The position numbers and the translations under genes were made by a program. The notes under the pieces are model-generated. The model was not told where the DNA came from and did no database searches. It saw only the letters and a list, made by a program, of their open reading frames with translations. A stretch of DNA of 64,000 bases from the NCBI GenBank assembly GCA_021401465.1, contig JADDMT010000075.1, forward strand, positions 1 through 64,000. The letters run 5' to 3'. The stretch comes from Teratosphaeria epicoccoides (taxonomy: Eukaryota > Ascomycota > Dothideomycetes > Mycosphaerellales > Teratosphaeriaceae). Position 1 is the stretch's first letter. Every line of letters begins with the position of its first letter. This document shows positions 33,001-45,229 of the stretch, in pieces.

Positions 33001-34999
33001 TAACTATGAGACTCACGACTAAGAACTTTTGGCTATTGTTGACGGCTTCAAGGAGTACTAACACTACCTCGAAGGCGTAGCGCACCCTATTAAGGTGCTT
33101 ACCGACTATAACAACCTTCGCGGCTTCATGGGCGTGAAGTAGCTAAGTAGTCGGCAAGCAAGGTAGGCGACTTTCCTCGCTAGCTTTGACTTCGTTATCT
33201 AGCATCGTTCCGGAAAGACGAATCCGGCCGACGGTCCTTCGCGACAACTAGACTACAACACTAGGGAAGAGGGTAACTAACAGCTTCTCCCTACGCTGCA
33301 AACGAAGCTTGTAGTTTAGGGCGGCGATCTGTCGTTAGCTCCTCTTGTAGGTCGACTGCAGGTCTAATGGGGCCTCACGGCCTCCGCTAGTAACGAACCC
33401 CCCTATCTAGCAGCTATGGCGACCGTGTCTAGCTCGATCTGTGCGGTAGTTAACTAGCTTACATGTAGTAAGCATGCGATGTCTAAAGAACCCTTTAAAG
33501 AAGTCTCGAGACTTATTCAGCGATTGCAAGAGCGAGAACTAGAGTTAATTAATAAGGGTATAGCCCTCTAGGACACCGCAGGCGGTCCGAAGTACTAGAC
33601 CAAGTCAGGCAACTTGTAGTACTTTGACAATAGGCTCTACGTACCCGCTAACTACATACTCTGTTCGTAGCTCCTCTGTATTCATTATAACGATGAACTC
33701 GCGGGCCATTTTAGCGTAGAGAAGACGAACGTACTTCTCAGACGCAAATACTAGTAGCCTACGCTAGAACAGGATGTCTCTGACTATGTCAAATCCTGCT
33801 AGATGTGCCAGATTAGCAAATCTCGGCGCTATCGCCCCTACGGCAATGCTTAGGCACTCCTACTACTAGAGAGACTATAGCAAGACTTGACTATGGATTT
33901 CATTACTAATTTGCTACTAGCAAAGTAGAAAGGCAATGTAGTTAATGCTGTCCTTATAGTAGTCGACTAATACTCGAAGATGAATGTCTTCATCCTATGT
34001 ACGAAAAGGTGCATAAGCGGCAAGCTTGCGCGGCTACTTCGCGACGAAGTCGTATAGCGCTTTAGTGTCCCCTAAAGTATCCTATCGGATCGAGGTTCTG
34101 TCTTCACTAGTAAATACTAGCAAGAATTTGTGTTTAAGGCGCGTGTTAAGTACCGCCTAAGTATAGCATTCTATCTACAGACTAATGGTTAGACTAAACG
34201 TATGAACTAGACTCTTAAGTAGTACCTTCGGTGCTACTACGCTAAGAACCAGGATGCCTAGGCTAACGTAATTCCTATGGCGGAATTTGCAGTTAATAAT
34301 AGCGTGTATGCTACTATGCGCATGTCGCCATTTCAGATTCTTTATGGCTTTAATCCGGAAATACACCTAGAACCGCCTCGGGACGAGTCTTCTAAGGAGA
34401 GGGTGCTAGCCGCTACGGAATTAGCGTGGCGTATACGCGAGGTACATTCGGTGCTAATAGAACACTAGAAAAAGGCCTCAGAATCCTAGATTAAACATAA
34501 TAACGCCTGTGCTAAACTGATGTAGTACGTAGTTAGTACGAAGGTATTACTGTTAACGAAGAATCTCAAGCTAAAACTTCTAAGCAAGAAGATGACGCCA
34601 AGGTTCGTCGGACCCTTCCGGATACGCAACGCGATAGGCTCGCAGGCGTACTAGCTATCGTTACTATTGTCGTATTATGTGCATGACGTCTTCTACGTAT
34701 CTCTACTCGAACCATGGGTATAGCGCGAGGGCGAAGAGCCCGCGGACCTAATGCTAGTAGTAGAAGAGAACGAAGAGTAGGAAGTCGAGGGTATTAAGGA
34801 CAGTATGTAGCGTAAGGGCGTAACGCACTATCTAGTGAAGTAGAAAGGATACCTACCTAAGTACACATAATGGGTTCTAGCTAAAGACTACAAGAACGCT
34901 CCGGAAGCTATTCGTGAATTCGAAGAGCGGAGGAGGCGTAAGCAGGGCTTAAGAAGGTCGATTCGTAGGAAGATAAGGGTTCTAGAGCAGGATTCTTGA
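30035..34999 (+). pseudogene. gag-pol polyprotein remnant of B2 (single frame, 1654 codons)
   Basis: ATG at 30035 and TGA at 34997-34999 are in frame, and the span equals that of B1 exactly, so no net insertion or deletion separates the two copies. RT YLDD is at 32423-32434. The zinc-knuckle histidine is again a tyrosine codon (TAC). Integrase and chromodomain follow as in B1. TAG/TAA stops are scattered throughout; the element is dead but young enough to keep its length. Confidence 0.9.
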
Positions 35000-35139
35000 C
35001 ACGTGTATGTAGCGCATAACACGCGAAGTAACAACAAGAAGCAAACGCCCTACTTATACATCATTAATGCCTAAAGGCATACCTAGAATAAACCTAAGAA
35101 GAACAAGAGACATGCTCAGATTAGCTTCGTAGCTAATGC

Positions 35140-36636
35140 TTAGCGACTACTAGTTAGGGGCTTCCTGACTAAACCTGAAGCAGGAGAGTCTTTCTTGTTA
35201 CAGTCCGCTAGGGACTGCCTACCTGCACGGGGTCTACTAAACACCCCGAAGCGACTATGAGTAACAGGGGTAGTAACGCCACGAAGAGAGGCTAGCATCT
35301 TCTTCTTTAGTAGGTTGCGAGGGAGCTCGTCTTCAGAGCCTATAGTAGCTAGAGAACTAGCGACACCCTTACCGCGCCTAGTCGCGACGACTACCTTATC
35401 CTTAGCATTAGAAGGCGAAGAGACTCGAGCGCGCTTGCGGCTATTACGCTCGGCCCTCGAGATCATTTTGCGCTTCTTGACATAAGTGTCGACTACATCA
35501 TCGGACTTAGTGTCTCCCTTAGGCGTAACTAGTATAGTGACACTACGGCGCGAAGGGATTACGTCAGGACCGAAGGTATCCTAGATGTCGTCATCCTCCT
35601 CATCCTCAAAGATCTGGCCTAGAGGCTTGTACCTTAGCGTCTTGACGGACGCAGTATAGGTCGCAAGCGGGGAAGGCTCGGCTTCCTCGTTGCTAACCTC
35701 AATTTCGGCCCTGGCCCTCTTCTTCTTCTTAGACAGTAGCGTCGAGGCGGCGTAGGCAGTAGCGCTACAATGTGTTAGCTGTACGCACGCGACAGGATTC
35801 GAGTGAGTAACTTACGGCTTAGTCCTTAGGACCGGCTTAGAGGCAGGCTGTCTCTTAGTATGGCGCTAGGGTATAGCCTTAGCGGCAGGAGTAGTGAATT
35901 GCTTGATGACCTTCTTGCGGATCATCCGCGTCTTAAAGTCATCGTCAATAGAGGCAAGGGCCCCAAGTTACTAACGCTGACAGCTAGTCGGATATTTCTC
36001 GACGCTAACGTTAGCCTAGCGGAGAAAGTCAGCATTTATACTTAGAGGGTACCCGCACTATAAGCGTACTATAGCGAAGGTCTCGACCCTAACAGTTAGC
36101 ACCTTCAAGATCTTCTAGACTAAGTCTGCGATCAGACCTAGACAAACGTTTTCGCCTGTTAGCAGAGAGTCGAAGCGAACACTGCCGTGAGAACGGTTAG
36201 CAGTCGCAGTAAAGCACGAGAGGGCGCCGAGCAGGTAGGCGAGTGCCTCGCGGTACTTAGCCTGTAGTCTGTTCATAGTCGGAGTACCTTCGGCAATCCC
36301 CTTGTCGCGCGTACTCTAGAAGTCATCGATGTTACGGCAGAGCTAGTTGTACTCGCTATATACCTCTTCAGGGAGGTCTTAGCATTTTTGATGCTTGCTA
36401 TTACAGTTGACATAATTGCGGTAGATACTACCCTTATTAAACCTGCTGACGCAGATCTCGGCTACGCTTCGGTTAGTACTAGTCACGCATACCTCGCGGG
36501 TAGGGGACGCCTTACTAACACGCGGAGGAGAGATGTGTGTAGCTTGGCTACTAAGGTTGTCAAGGCATCGTCGACACGAGCGACAATCGCGGGCAGAGCG
36601 AGTAGCGTCGAACTTAGTCTGCAGCACATGAGCCAT
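35140..36636 (-). pseudogene. Antisense two-exon gene of family B (aORF-B), copy in B2
   Basis: Exon 1 35816-36636 (821 bp), intron 35765-35815 (51 bp), exon 2 35140-35764 (625 bp), giving a 482-codon frame with stop. ATG and TAA are kept. This copy has the intact-length exon 1 that B1 lost. The first exon-1 block and the exon-2 lysine/arginine block remain open over 85 and 108 codons. Coding strand is opposite to gag-pol, and both genes converge. Confidence 0.75.
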
Positions 36637-36791
36637 TGTAGCTAAGACAGGTTAATTGATCTTGATTAATTGATTGAAGAAGAAGGAGCTCTAGTATAGA
36701 CCCGCAGACATAGTAAGGCGCGAGCTAAGCGAAGTAGGAGCGGAGGTCGATGTTAGTGTCTTAGAACAGGAAAGTTTGGGAAGCGACGAGG

Positions 36792-36799
36792 TTTTTATA
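36792..36799 (-). promoter_or_regulatory. TATA box of aORF-B in B2
   Basis: TATAAAAA on the minus strand, about 155 bases before the start codon of the antisense gene, as in the other copies. The palindrome AGGAGCGCGCTCCT lies at 36993-37006. Confidence 0.6.
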
Positions 36800-37434
36800 C
36801 CCTCTGACAGCCTCCCTGTTGCCTACCGCAACCGTTAAGCTAGTAACTCGAACCACATGCGTAGAGTACCTGCCTTTAGTTGACTTACAAGGGGACCGAA
36901 TGATGTAATAACGGATAACGCGGCCGTTACGCATGTGCGCCGACTGTACTCGTGCTAGCCTACTAGCATGGAAATGTGGCGAGGCCCGCGCTAGGAGCGC
37001 GCTCCTGCCGTTTCGAGCGGCACGCGCAGAGCGTCCGCGTACTTCCCTACTACCCCAAGGTTCTGCGACACGTTCTTCACGGTTACGACTAAATAGGGAC
37101 AGCCAAGCTACTTGGCAAGGCCGGCGCGCATGCTCGCCCTATAATTTCAAGGATTGACCGAAGTACGTACTTGTAGTTTCCTGATATCTCGATCTGCATG
37201 TAAAGCGAAGGTGTTACGAAGCCGCCTAACATGTAACAGATTAAAACCCGCCTAAGTTAGCAGCCTCCGCCCTGCACTCGCTACGAAGGTGTTAAGGTAT
37301 GCGCATGACACATGTTACATAGGCTATCTACCTATTTACCCTTGCGTAGTGTAAGTGTGCTACATCCTGTACCCTATATGTTCCGCGTGCGTTACTTAGT
37401 AAGGCTAGGGACATCCTCATAGGAGGAGGGGCAG

Positions 37435-37794
37435 TGATACGGTTGATACTAGGGGGCTATTAGAACCGCATGGGTTCTAGTAGCTGCCCTTGGCATGTAG
37501 TAACCCTGCTACATATAGTAAGGGGGTCCTTCGTACATACATTAGCTTGTATGTCGTCTAAGTAGGATTAGTTGTCGACGTAGGACGCCCTCACGTCGCT
37601 GACCCTACGGTACCCCTGCGGGGTTAGGCTCGGACATGCTTTCTGTAATTAAGGAGCGTCGGGGGTTATAAGCACCCTTAGCGCTACCTCTGCAATAAGC
37701 AGAAAGCAGCGCTGTCTTATACCTACTAAAGGGTCGGATTACTCTGTCACACTACGAGATATTTTCATATCATATAGCATATACATCTATATCA
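37435..37794 (+). repeat. 3' LTR of B2 (360 bp)
   Basis: Preceded by the polypurine tract AGGAGGAGGGGCAG and followed by the target duplication CATAC. Confidence 0.92.
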
Positions 37795-40309
37795 CATACC
37801 TAGAGTGTATAACCGAATTCGAATTAAGGAAGGCGAAGAATAGAAGACCGCGTTCTAAACTAGGTTTAGACACTATGAGTACATAGTTATGCTATTTAGG
37901 TTAACAAATGCCCTGGCTACATAGCAGGCATTTATTAACAACGTGCTACGAGAGTACCTTGACGTCTTTGTGGTTATATACCTAGACGACATCCTCGTCT
38001 ACTTACAGACGATCGAAGAACATAGGACTCATGTACGCAAGGTACTTTAGAAACTCTAGGATTACCGGTTAAAGGTCAAGCCTTAGAAGAGCGAGTTTCA
38101 CAAGCAGGAAGTACAATTCCTTAGCTACGTAGTAGCATGGAATAGAATCAAGATAGACACTAAGAAAGTCTAGGTCGTAAAAGAGTAGCCTACGCCGACT
38201 AATGTTAAGGAAGTATAGTCCTTCCTTAGGTTCGCTAACTTCTATTAAAGATTTGTAGCAAACTATTCGAAGATTATAGCACTACTTACGGCTCTTACTA
38301 CGAAGGATACACTATTCGTGTAGGACAATGCCTAATGGAATGCCTTTAAGGAACTTAAGCGACAATTCACAGATTAGCCGATCTTACTTGTATTCGACCT
38401 AGATAAGCCTATCACGGTCGAAACTGATGCCTCCGACGTAGCACTCGGGGCATGCTTAAGTTAACTAGGACCGAGTAGACGACTACAGCTCGTTGCCTAT
38501 TACTCGAGGAAATTGTCTAGACCTAAACTCTAATACGACATCTACGACAAAGAACTTCTAGCTATAGTAGACGCCTACAAGGCCTAGCGAGTCTACTTAG
38601 AAGGTTCTAAGCACTAGGTCACGGTCTACACAGACCATAAGAACTTGCGATACTTCATAACGACGAAAGAGTTAAACTGACGACAGGTTTAGTAGAGTAA
38701 GGAGCTCTCTAGTTTTAACTGCAAGATCGTCTATTATAAGGGGACCGATAACGCACGCGCCGATGTACTTAGCCGCCGAACGGACTACATGAAGGGCGTG
38801 AAGCAGGAGAAACACACTGTTCTCTAGGAAAATAGCGATGGCACGCTAGGAGTTAACTGACTCGCGGCTACAACTAGTACATAGACTCGTGAATTTCAGG
38901 ACAACCTGAAGAACGCGCTAGTCTACGACCTAACTGTACTTGCTGTCTGCGACGACATGAATAGACAGGAGGATTAGGAAGACGAAGACGGAATCCTTCT
39001 GTTTTAAGGATTAGTATACATGCTAACGTCTTTACGATCGGAGCTACTACGACTCCGACATGACGTACCTTAGGTAGGACACCCGGGAGTGTCTAAAATG
39101 AAGCAAATTCTCTAACAAGAATATTACTTCCCTAGGATGAGCAAGGCAATCAAGGACTACGTCTGTTAATGTGTAACTTGCTAACGAAGTAAGCATGACT
39201 ATTACAAACTGTATAGGTTACTACGACTACTTAAGGTACCTTAACGGCTATAGGAATCGCTCACCATGGATTTCATCATTAAACTACCTTAGTCGAGAGA
39301 ACCTGCTACGAATGAGTTCTTCGACAGGATTATGGTAGTAGTCGACTAATTCACAAAGTTTAGGAAGTTTATCCCTTACCGCGAAGACTTTAAGACTAAA
39401 GATATCGCGCATGTCTTCATCAAATAGGTAGTAGTACTACATAGTATGCTATAGGACCTAGTAACGGATCGAGGATCCGTGTTTACCTCTAACTTCTAGA
39501 GAGCCCTAATGAGGCAATTCTAGGTTAAACATCGACTAAGTACTTCCTTCTACCCTTAGACAGATAGACAGACGGAACGTCTAAATCAGACGTTAGAATA
39601 GTACCTTCGATCCTATGTGAATAGGGACTAGAATAACTAGGTAGAGTTATTGCTAATAGCATAGCTCGCGTATAATAGTATGCTAGCAGAGTCGACAGGA
39701 CTCTCGCCTTTTCAGATGGCATATAGATCAGCTATAGAAGACATCCCGGACGTCTTAGCTAGTAATCCGAACCTAGTAGCACTTAGACGAGTAGAACATC
39801 TACGCTAACTACAAACAGAAGCACGACTCGACCTGCAGTTCTATTAGCAGAACATGGCACAGTACGCGAATCGTAAGAGAATTAAGGGACTAATTCTAAA
39901 GGAGGGGGACAAGGTGTATCTCCTCTACTGTCACATCAAATCGGACAAGCCAAGTAAAAAACTAGATGCTGTAAAACTAGGACCATTCAGGATTAAGGCT
40001 AAGAAAGGACTAGTTAGTTTTAAGTTATAGCTACCTAAGCAGATAAGAATATACCCTGTGTTCTATATCTCTCTGCTAGAACAAGTAGCGCTAGACGCTA
40101 CACTGCAAACGGAACCCTTACTACTCGACCCTAAAGTAGAAGAACCGGAGTACTCTGTTAAGAAGATTGTCGACACTCGCTAGCGGGACAGACAGCGAGA
40201 GTACTTAGTAAAATGGGAAGGATATAGGAGTACCGAGAACACCTAGGAACCCCTAGAACATCTGCGAAACTGTTAGCAAAAGATACGGAGTTTCGAGAAA
40301 GGAACGAAC

Positions 40310-40942
40310 CTAGGAAGAAGATCCTAAGCTACAACTAGACTCCTGCGGGACGCCGTCAATCGGCTCGGCTATCACGCTATCCAGGAAACCCTAATATGAG
40401 GCGTTAGTGAAACCCTCTATTACGCTCTATGTCATAGGACTAAGAGCGAGACCTACTAAAGGATCTAGGTCGAGAAGGAACCTAGCCTGCGAGAGAGCCT
40501 GTTCTTCGGCCTCATCCTCCCTGATCTCACGCTCCTCGAGAGCGCGACTATCCTCGACCTCCTAGTCGACTACGTCTAACTATTTTCGAAGACGCATCTC
40601 CTTTACATGCGCCTCTATCATCTTCTGCGAAGCCTTAGCTAGGACTACCTTTGCACGATCGAGATTAGCAATTAGTCTTTTCCGCTAATCGCCTAACTTC
40701 TTCTATTTAACCTCTGTTACCTTCGCGTCATAACTCTGACAGTTGCTAAAGTGACATTACGAACATTTCCCTAAGGAAATGTGTACCTAATAAACGAGCT
40801 TTAACTCTTGATACTAAGTACAGGACTTTATGCTGTCCTAGCCCTGACGATAGATTCAATTCGCGCGGCGTTTACGTTTCTGCGTTAAAGGGGCGTTAGT
40901 GTCTAGGATGACATAAGGTAGTAATGTAGAAAGAGAAGACAT
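40310..40942 (-). pseudogene. Antisense gene of family A (aORF-A), copy in A2
   Basis: A 633-bp frame identical in length to the copies in A1 and A4. Here the codon at residue 41 is TGT (Cys), where A1 and A4 have TAC, and residue 44 is TAT where they have TGT. Taken together the copies define six cysteines. The frame ends inside the last codons of pol, so the two genes are convergent and overlap by a few codons. Confidence 0.65.
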
Positions 40943-41022
40943 CATAGCACAAAATCAAATGACAAGAGAAACCCCGCACTAATAAAGTAGCTTAGGGACG
41001 AGCTAGGCTAAGAGGGGGATAG

Positions 41023-41493
41023 TGTCATAAGTGTTAGGAGTACTATGGGTTTTAGGATCATGAGGGTCCTAAGTGCTATAAGTCATAGGTATAGTCATAG
41101 GAGTACTATAAGTCATAGGTATAGTTATAGGAGAAAGGATCTGTCACGTAAGGATAGATCCCTAGATCTGTAGGGTTAGTCTACAGATCTATAGGCCTAC
41201 AAGGAAGAAGGGATCTGTCATAGGATGACAGACCCTTAGATCTATAGGGTTAGTCTATAGATCTACAGACACGGATCTGTCGGGTCTGTCGACAGATCTA
41301 ACAGAGCTGCTCTGTCTCTCTAGTATATAGGGATAGCTTTAGGACAGGTAGTTAGGAGCTTCGTGCTTAATTTAATTCCCTTTCCCTAGGGGATAGTTAG
41401 TTACAAGGACAATTGCTATTGTCGATATTCTTCATAGCTCTACGAGTCTAACACCTAGTTACCTTCCTGCTATTAGCACCTACCCTTATAACA
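41023..41493 (+). repeat. 3' LTR of A2 (471 bp)
   Basis: Starts TGTCATAAG and ends CTTATAACA. About 11 bp shorter than the 482-bp LTRs elsewhere. No matching target duplication is found with the left end of the A1-A2 composite. Confidence 0.9.
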
Positions 41494-42164
41494 CTTCGAC
41501 TTGATTTACCTTAGTGCTATTAACGTCGAAGCTGTGATCTAGCGCGTACATATAAGCTTCTTAATAGCGAGTAGAGCCTTAAGCTACATCTTAGCTTTTA
41601 CTTTGTTTGTTAGAGTATCTACGACAATAGCTACTTTGTCTAGTATAAGGTCAAATTCGCTGCTATAAAAGAGGACGTCTACAGCGCGGCTTATACTATT
41701 CTCTAGCATTACTAGCATTAGTAGCAGCTCTAGTAGTAGTAGCATAATAGTATTAGCATTAAAGGCTTACATAGTCTCATGTAACTCTACTAGTTATAAC
41801 ACTACTACCTTATACTTTAAGATCTTTCTACTAGGCCTTATTAACAGGCTCGAATCTAATTTCTCTATATGCGCAGAAGGACTAGAGGAGGTATCACTAC
41901 TACTATCTACTACTAAAAGGCCCTCTACGTTTGCTCTAGTAGCTAACGTACCCTTAAATAGCTCCCTAAGCGCGTCCGCTATATAGAGTAGTATCTTTGC
42001 GAACTTCTTCGCGTCCTTATGTACCTTAAAGTAACGCCTTATTACATCCTTAGGAGTAGTAGGACACTTAGTATCCTTATTAATGCTCTAACTAGATTAC
42101 CTGTTAAGGTTAGTCTACTTACGCTAGTTACGCTTAAGATTACTAGTCTTTGTCTTTAGCTTAT
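41494..42164. other. Unidentified RIP-decayed element, interrupted by B3
   Basis: About 670 bp of decayed DNA unlike families A and B. Read on the minus strand it has a broken frame with lysine-, leucine- and serine-rich stretches and TAG/TAA stops, suggesting an older coding sequence. B3 is inserted at its right end, so the remainder should lie beyond the window. I cannot name the element. Confidence 0.4.
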
Positions 42165-42525
42165 TAATATAGATTTATATGCTATATGATATGGAAAATA
42201 TCTCGTAGTATGACAGAGTAATCCGACCTTTTAGTAGGTACAAGACAGCGCTGCTTTCTGCTTATTACAGAGGTAGCGCTAAGGGTACTTATAACCCCTA
42301 ACGCTCCTTAATTAGAGAAAGCATGTCCGAGCCTAACCCCGTAGGGGTACCGTAGGGTTAGCGACGTAGGGGCGTCCTACGTCGACAACTAATCCCTCTC
42401 AGACGACATACAAGCTAACGTATATACGAAGGACCCTCTTACTATATGTAGCAGGGTCACTACATGCTAAGCGCGGGCATTAGAACCTATGCGGTTCTAA
42501 TGGCCCCCTAGTATTAACCGTATTA
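42165..42525 (-). repeat. 3' LTR of B3 (361 bp)
   Basis: Reads TAATATAGAT...CCGTATTA on the plus strand, the reverse complement of the family B LTR with TGA-to-TAA changes at both tips. Confidence 0.9.
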
Positions 42526-43160
42526 CTGCCCCTCCTCCTATGAGGATGTCCCTAGCCTTACTAAGTAATGCACGCAGAATATATAGGGTATAGGATGTAG
42601 CACGCTTACACTACGCAAGGGTAAATAGGTAGATAGCCTATATAACATGTGTTATGCGTATACCTTAACACCTTCGTAGCGAATACAGGGCGGAGGCTAC
42701 TAACTCGGGCGGGTTTTAACCTGTCACATGTTAGGCGGCTTCATAACACCTTCGCTTTACATGCAGATCGAGATATCAGGACACTACAAGCACGTACTTT
42801 AGTTAATCCTTGAAATTATAGGGCGAGCATGCGCGCCGGCCTCGCTAAGTAGCTTGGCTGTCCCTATTTAGTCGTGACCATGAAGAACGTGTTGTAGAAC
42901 CTTAGGGTAGTAGGAAAGTGCGCGGACGCTCTACGCACGCCGCTTGAAACAGTAGGAGCGCGCTCCTAGCGCGGGCCTCGCTACATTTTCATGCTAGTAG
43001 GCTAGCACGAGTGTAGTTAGCGCACATGCGTGACGGCCGCGTTATCTGTTATTGCATCATTCGGTCCCCTTGTAAGTCAACTAAAGGTAGGTACTCTGCG
43101 CATGTAGTTCGAGTTACTAGCTTAACGGTTGCGGTAGGCAACAGGGGGGCTGTTAGAGGG

Positions 43161-43168
43161 TATAAAAA
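43161..43168 (+). promoter_or_regulatory. TATA box of aORF-B in B3
   Basis: TATAAAAA in GAGGGTATAAAAACCTCG, about 155 bases before the antisense gene. The palindrome AGGAGCGCGCTCCT is at 42954-42967. Confidence 0.6.
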
Positions 43169-43323
43169 CCTCGTCGCTTTCCTAAACTTCCTGTTCTAAG
43201 ACACTAACATCGACCTCTACTCCTATTTCGCTTAGCTTGCGCCTTGCCATGTCTGCGGGTCTATACTAGAGCTTCTTCTTCTTTAATCAATTAATCAAGA
43301 TTAATTAACCTGTCTTAGCTATA

Positions 43324-44820
43324 ATAGCTTATATGCTACAGACTAAGTTCGACGCTACTCGCTCTGCCTACGATTGTCGCTTGTAGCGACAATGCCTTGA
43401 CAACCTTAGTAGCCAAGCTACATACATCTCTCCTCCGCGTGTTAGTAAGGCGTCCCCTACCCGCGAGGTATACATGACTTGTACTAACCAAAGCGTAGCT
43501 AAGATCTACGTCGGCGGATTTAATAAGGGCGGTGTCTACTACAATTATGTCAACTGTAATAGCAAGCATTAAAAATGCTAAGACCTCCCTAAAGAGGTGT
43601 ATAGCGAGTACAACTAGCTCTGCCGTAACATCGATAACTTCTAGAGTGCGCGCGACGAGGGGATTGCTAAAGGTACTCTAACTATAAACAGGCTATAGGC
43701 TAAGTACCGCGAGGTACTCGCCTACCTACTCGGCGCCCTCTTGTGCTTTACCGCGACTGCTAACCGTTCTTACAGCAGTGTTTGCTTCGACTCTCTGCTA
43801 ACAGGCAAAAACGTTTGTCTAGGTCTAATCGCAGACTTAGTCTAGAAGATCTTGAAGGTACTAACCGTTAGGGTTAAGACCTTCGCCATAGTACGCATAT
43901 AGTACGGGTACCCTCTAAGTATAAATGCTAACTTTCTCTACTAGGCTAACATTAGCGTCGAGAAATATCCGACTAGCTGTTAGCGTTAGCAACTCGGGGC
44001 CCTTGCCTCTATTAACGATGACTTTGAGACGCGGATAATCCGCAAGAAGGTCATCAAGCAATTCACCGCTCCTGCCGCTAAGGCTACGCCCTAGCGCCGT
44101 ACCGAGAGACAGCTTGCCTCTAAGCTAGTCCCGAGGACTAAGCCGTAAGTTACTTACTCGAATCCTGTCGCGTGCGTACAGCTAACACATTGTAGCGCCG
44201 CCGCCTACGCCGCCTCGACGCTACTGTCTAAGAAGAAGAAGAGGGCCAGGGCCGAAATTGAGGTCAGCGACGAGGAAGCCGAGCCTTCCCCGCTTACGAC
44301 CTACACTGCGTCTGTCAAGACACTAAGGCACAAGCCTCTAGGCCAGATCTTTGAGGATGAGGAGGATGACGACGTTCAGGATACCTTCGGTCCTAACGTG
44401 ATCCCTTCGCGCCATAGTGTCACCGCACTAGTTACGCCTAAGAGAGACACTAAGTCCGATGATGTAGTCGACACGCGTGTCAAGAAGCGCAAGAAAATCT
44501 CGAGGGCCGAGCGCGATAGCCGTAAGCGCGCTCGAGTCTCTTCGCCTTCTAATGCTAAGGATGAGGTAGTCGTCGCGACTAGGCGCGGTAAGGATGTCGC
44601 TAGTTCTCTGGCTACTATAGGCTCTAAAGATGAGCTCCCTCGCAACCTACTAAAGAAGAAGATGCTAGCCTCTCTTCGTGGCGTTACTACCCCTGTTACT
44701 TATAGTCACTTCGGGGTGTTTAGTAGACCCTGTGCGGGTAGGTAGTCCCTAGCGGACTGTAACAAGAAAGACTCTCCTGCTTTAGGTTTAGTCAGGAAGC
44801 CCCTAACTAGTAGTTACTAA
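43324..44820 (+). pseudogene. Antisense two-exon gene of family B (aORF-B), copy in B3
   Basis: Exon 1 43324-44144 (821 bp), intron 44145-44195 (51 bp, GTAAGT...CTAAC...TAG), exon 2 44196-44820 (625 bp, stop TAA). The start codon has decayed from ATG to ATA. Exon 2 is open over most of its length, with a KKKRAR motif followed by an acidic DEEAEPS stretch, then KKRKKISRAERDSRKRAR, which look like nuclear localisation signals. Lengths of both exons and the intron are the same as in B2. Confidence 0.75.
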
Positions 44821-44995
44821 GCATTAGCTACAAAGCTAATCTGAGCATGTCTCTTGTTCTCCTTAGGTTTATTCTAGGTATGCCTTTAGGCATTAATGAT
44901 GTATAAGTAGGGCGTTTGCTTCTCGTTATTACTCCGCGTGTTATGCGCTACATACACGTGTTAAGAATTCTGCTCTAAAGCCCTTATCTTCCTAC

Positions 44996-45000
44996 AAATC
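44996..45000. repeat. Target duplication AAATC/GAATC of A4 (left)
   Basis: AAATC at 44996-45000 corresponds to GAATC at 56780-56784; one G-to-A change, as RIP causes. Intact sites in B1 and B2 read the reverse complement of CTACGAATCGACC here. Confidence 0.8.
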
Positions 45001-45229
45001 TGTCATAAGGGTAGGTGCTAATAGCAGGAAGGTGACTAGGTGTTAGACTCGCAGAGCTGTGAAGAATATCGACAATAGCGGTTAACCTTGTAACTGACTA
45101 TCCCCTAGGGAAAGGGAATTAAATTAAGCACGAAGCTCCTAACTGCCTATCCTAGAGCTATCCCTATATACTAGAGAGACAGAGCAGCTCTGTTAGATCT
45201 GTCGACAGACCCGACAGATCCGTGTCTAT
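45001..45229 (-). repeat. 3' LTR of A4, first 229 bp
   Basis: Starts TGTCATAAGGGTAGG as in the A1 LTR; ends exactly at LTR offset 229, where A3 begins. Confidence 0.9.

Larger units (their letters stand above)
29626..37794 (+). mobile_element. Gypsy retrotransposon B2 (family B), complete, 8169 bp
   Basis: Two 360-bp LTRs (29626-29985 and 37435-37794), single gag-pol frame, antisense gene and target duplication CATAC. It sits in the RT region of A2, in the same strand. The 5' LTR again ends TATTA where the 3' LTR ends ATCA. Confidence 0.95.
27032..40327 (+). pseudogene. gag-pol remnant of A2, split by B2
   Basis: Gag has an intact knuckle C-X2-C-X4-H-X4-C at 27802-27843 (CYNCRKKGHFAREC). 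The protease shows LIDSGCTRIF with the catalytic Asp-Ser-Gly at 28770. After removing B2, RT YLDD (37979-37990) is in the protease frame, while protease is shifted relative to gag (968 bases from knuckle to protease, remainder 2), consistent with a -1 frameshift. The same 968-base distance occurs in A3. The chromodomain is at about 40195-40305 (REYLVKWEGYRSTENT) and pol ends with TAA at 40325-40327. Stops are nearly all TAG/TAA. Confidence 0.88.
27032..41493 (+). mobile_element. Gypsy retrotransposon A2 (family A), 5'-truncated, carrying B2
   Basis: Plus-strand partner of A1. It starts about 55 codons into gag with no LTR or leader, then gag, protease and the beginning of RT, is interrupted by B2 at 29626-37794, and continues with RT, RNase H, integrase, chromodomain, antisense gene and a 3' LTR at 41023-41493. 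Joined tail-less at 27031/27032 to A1 in opposite orientation. Confidence 0.9.
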
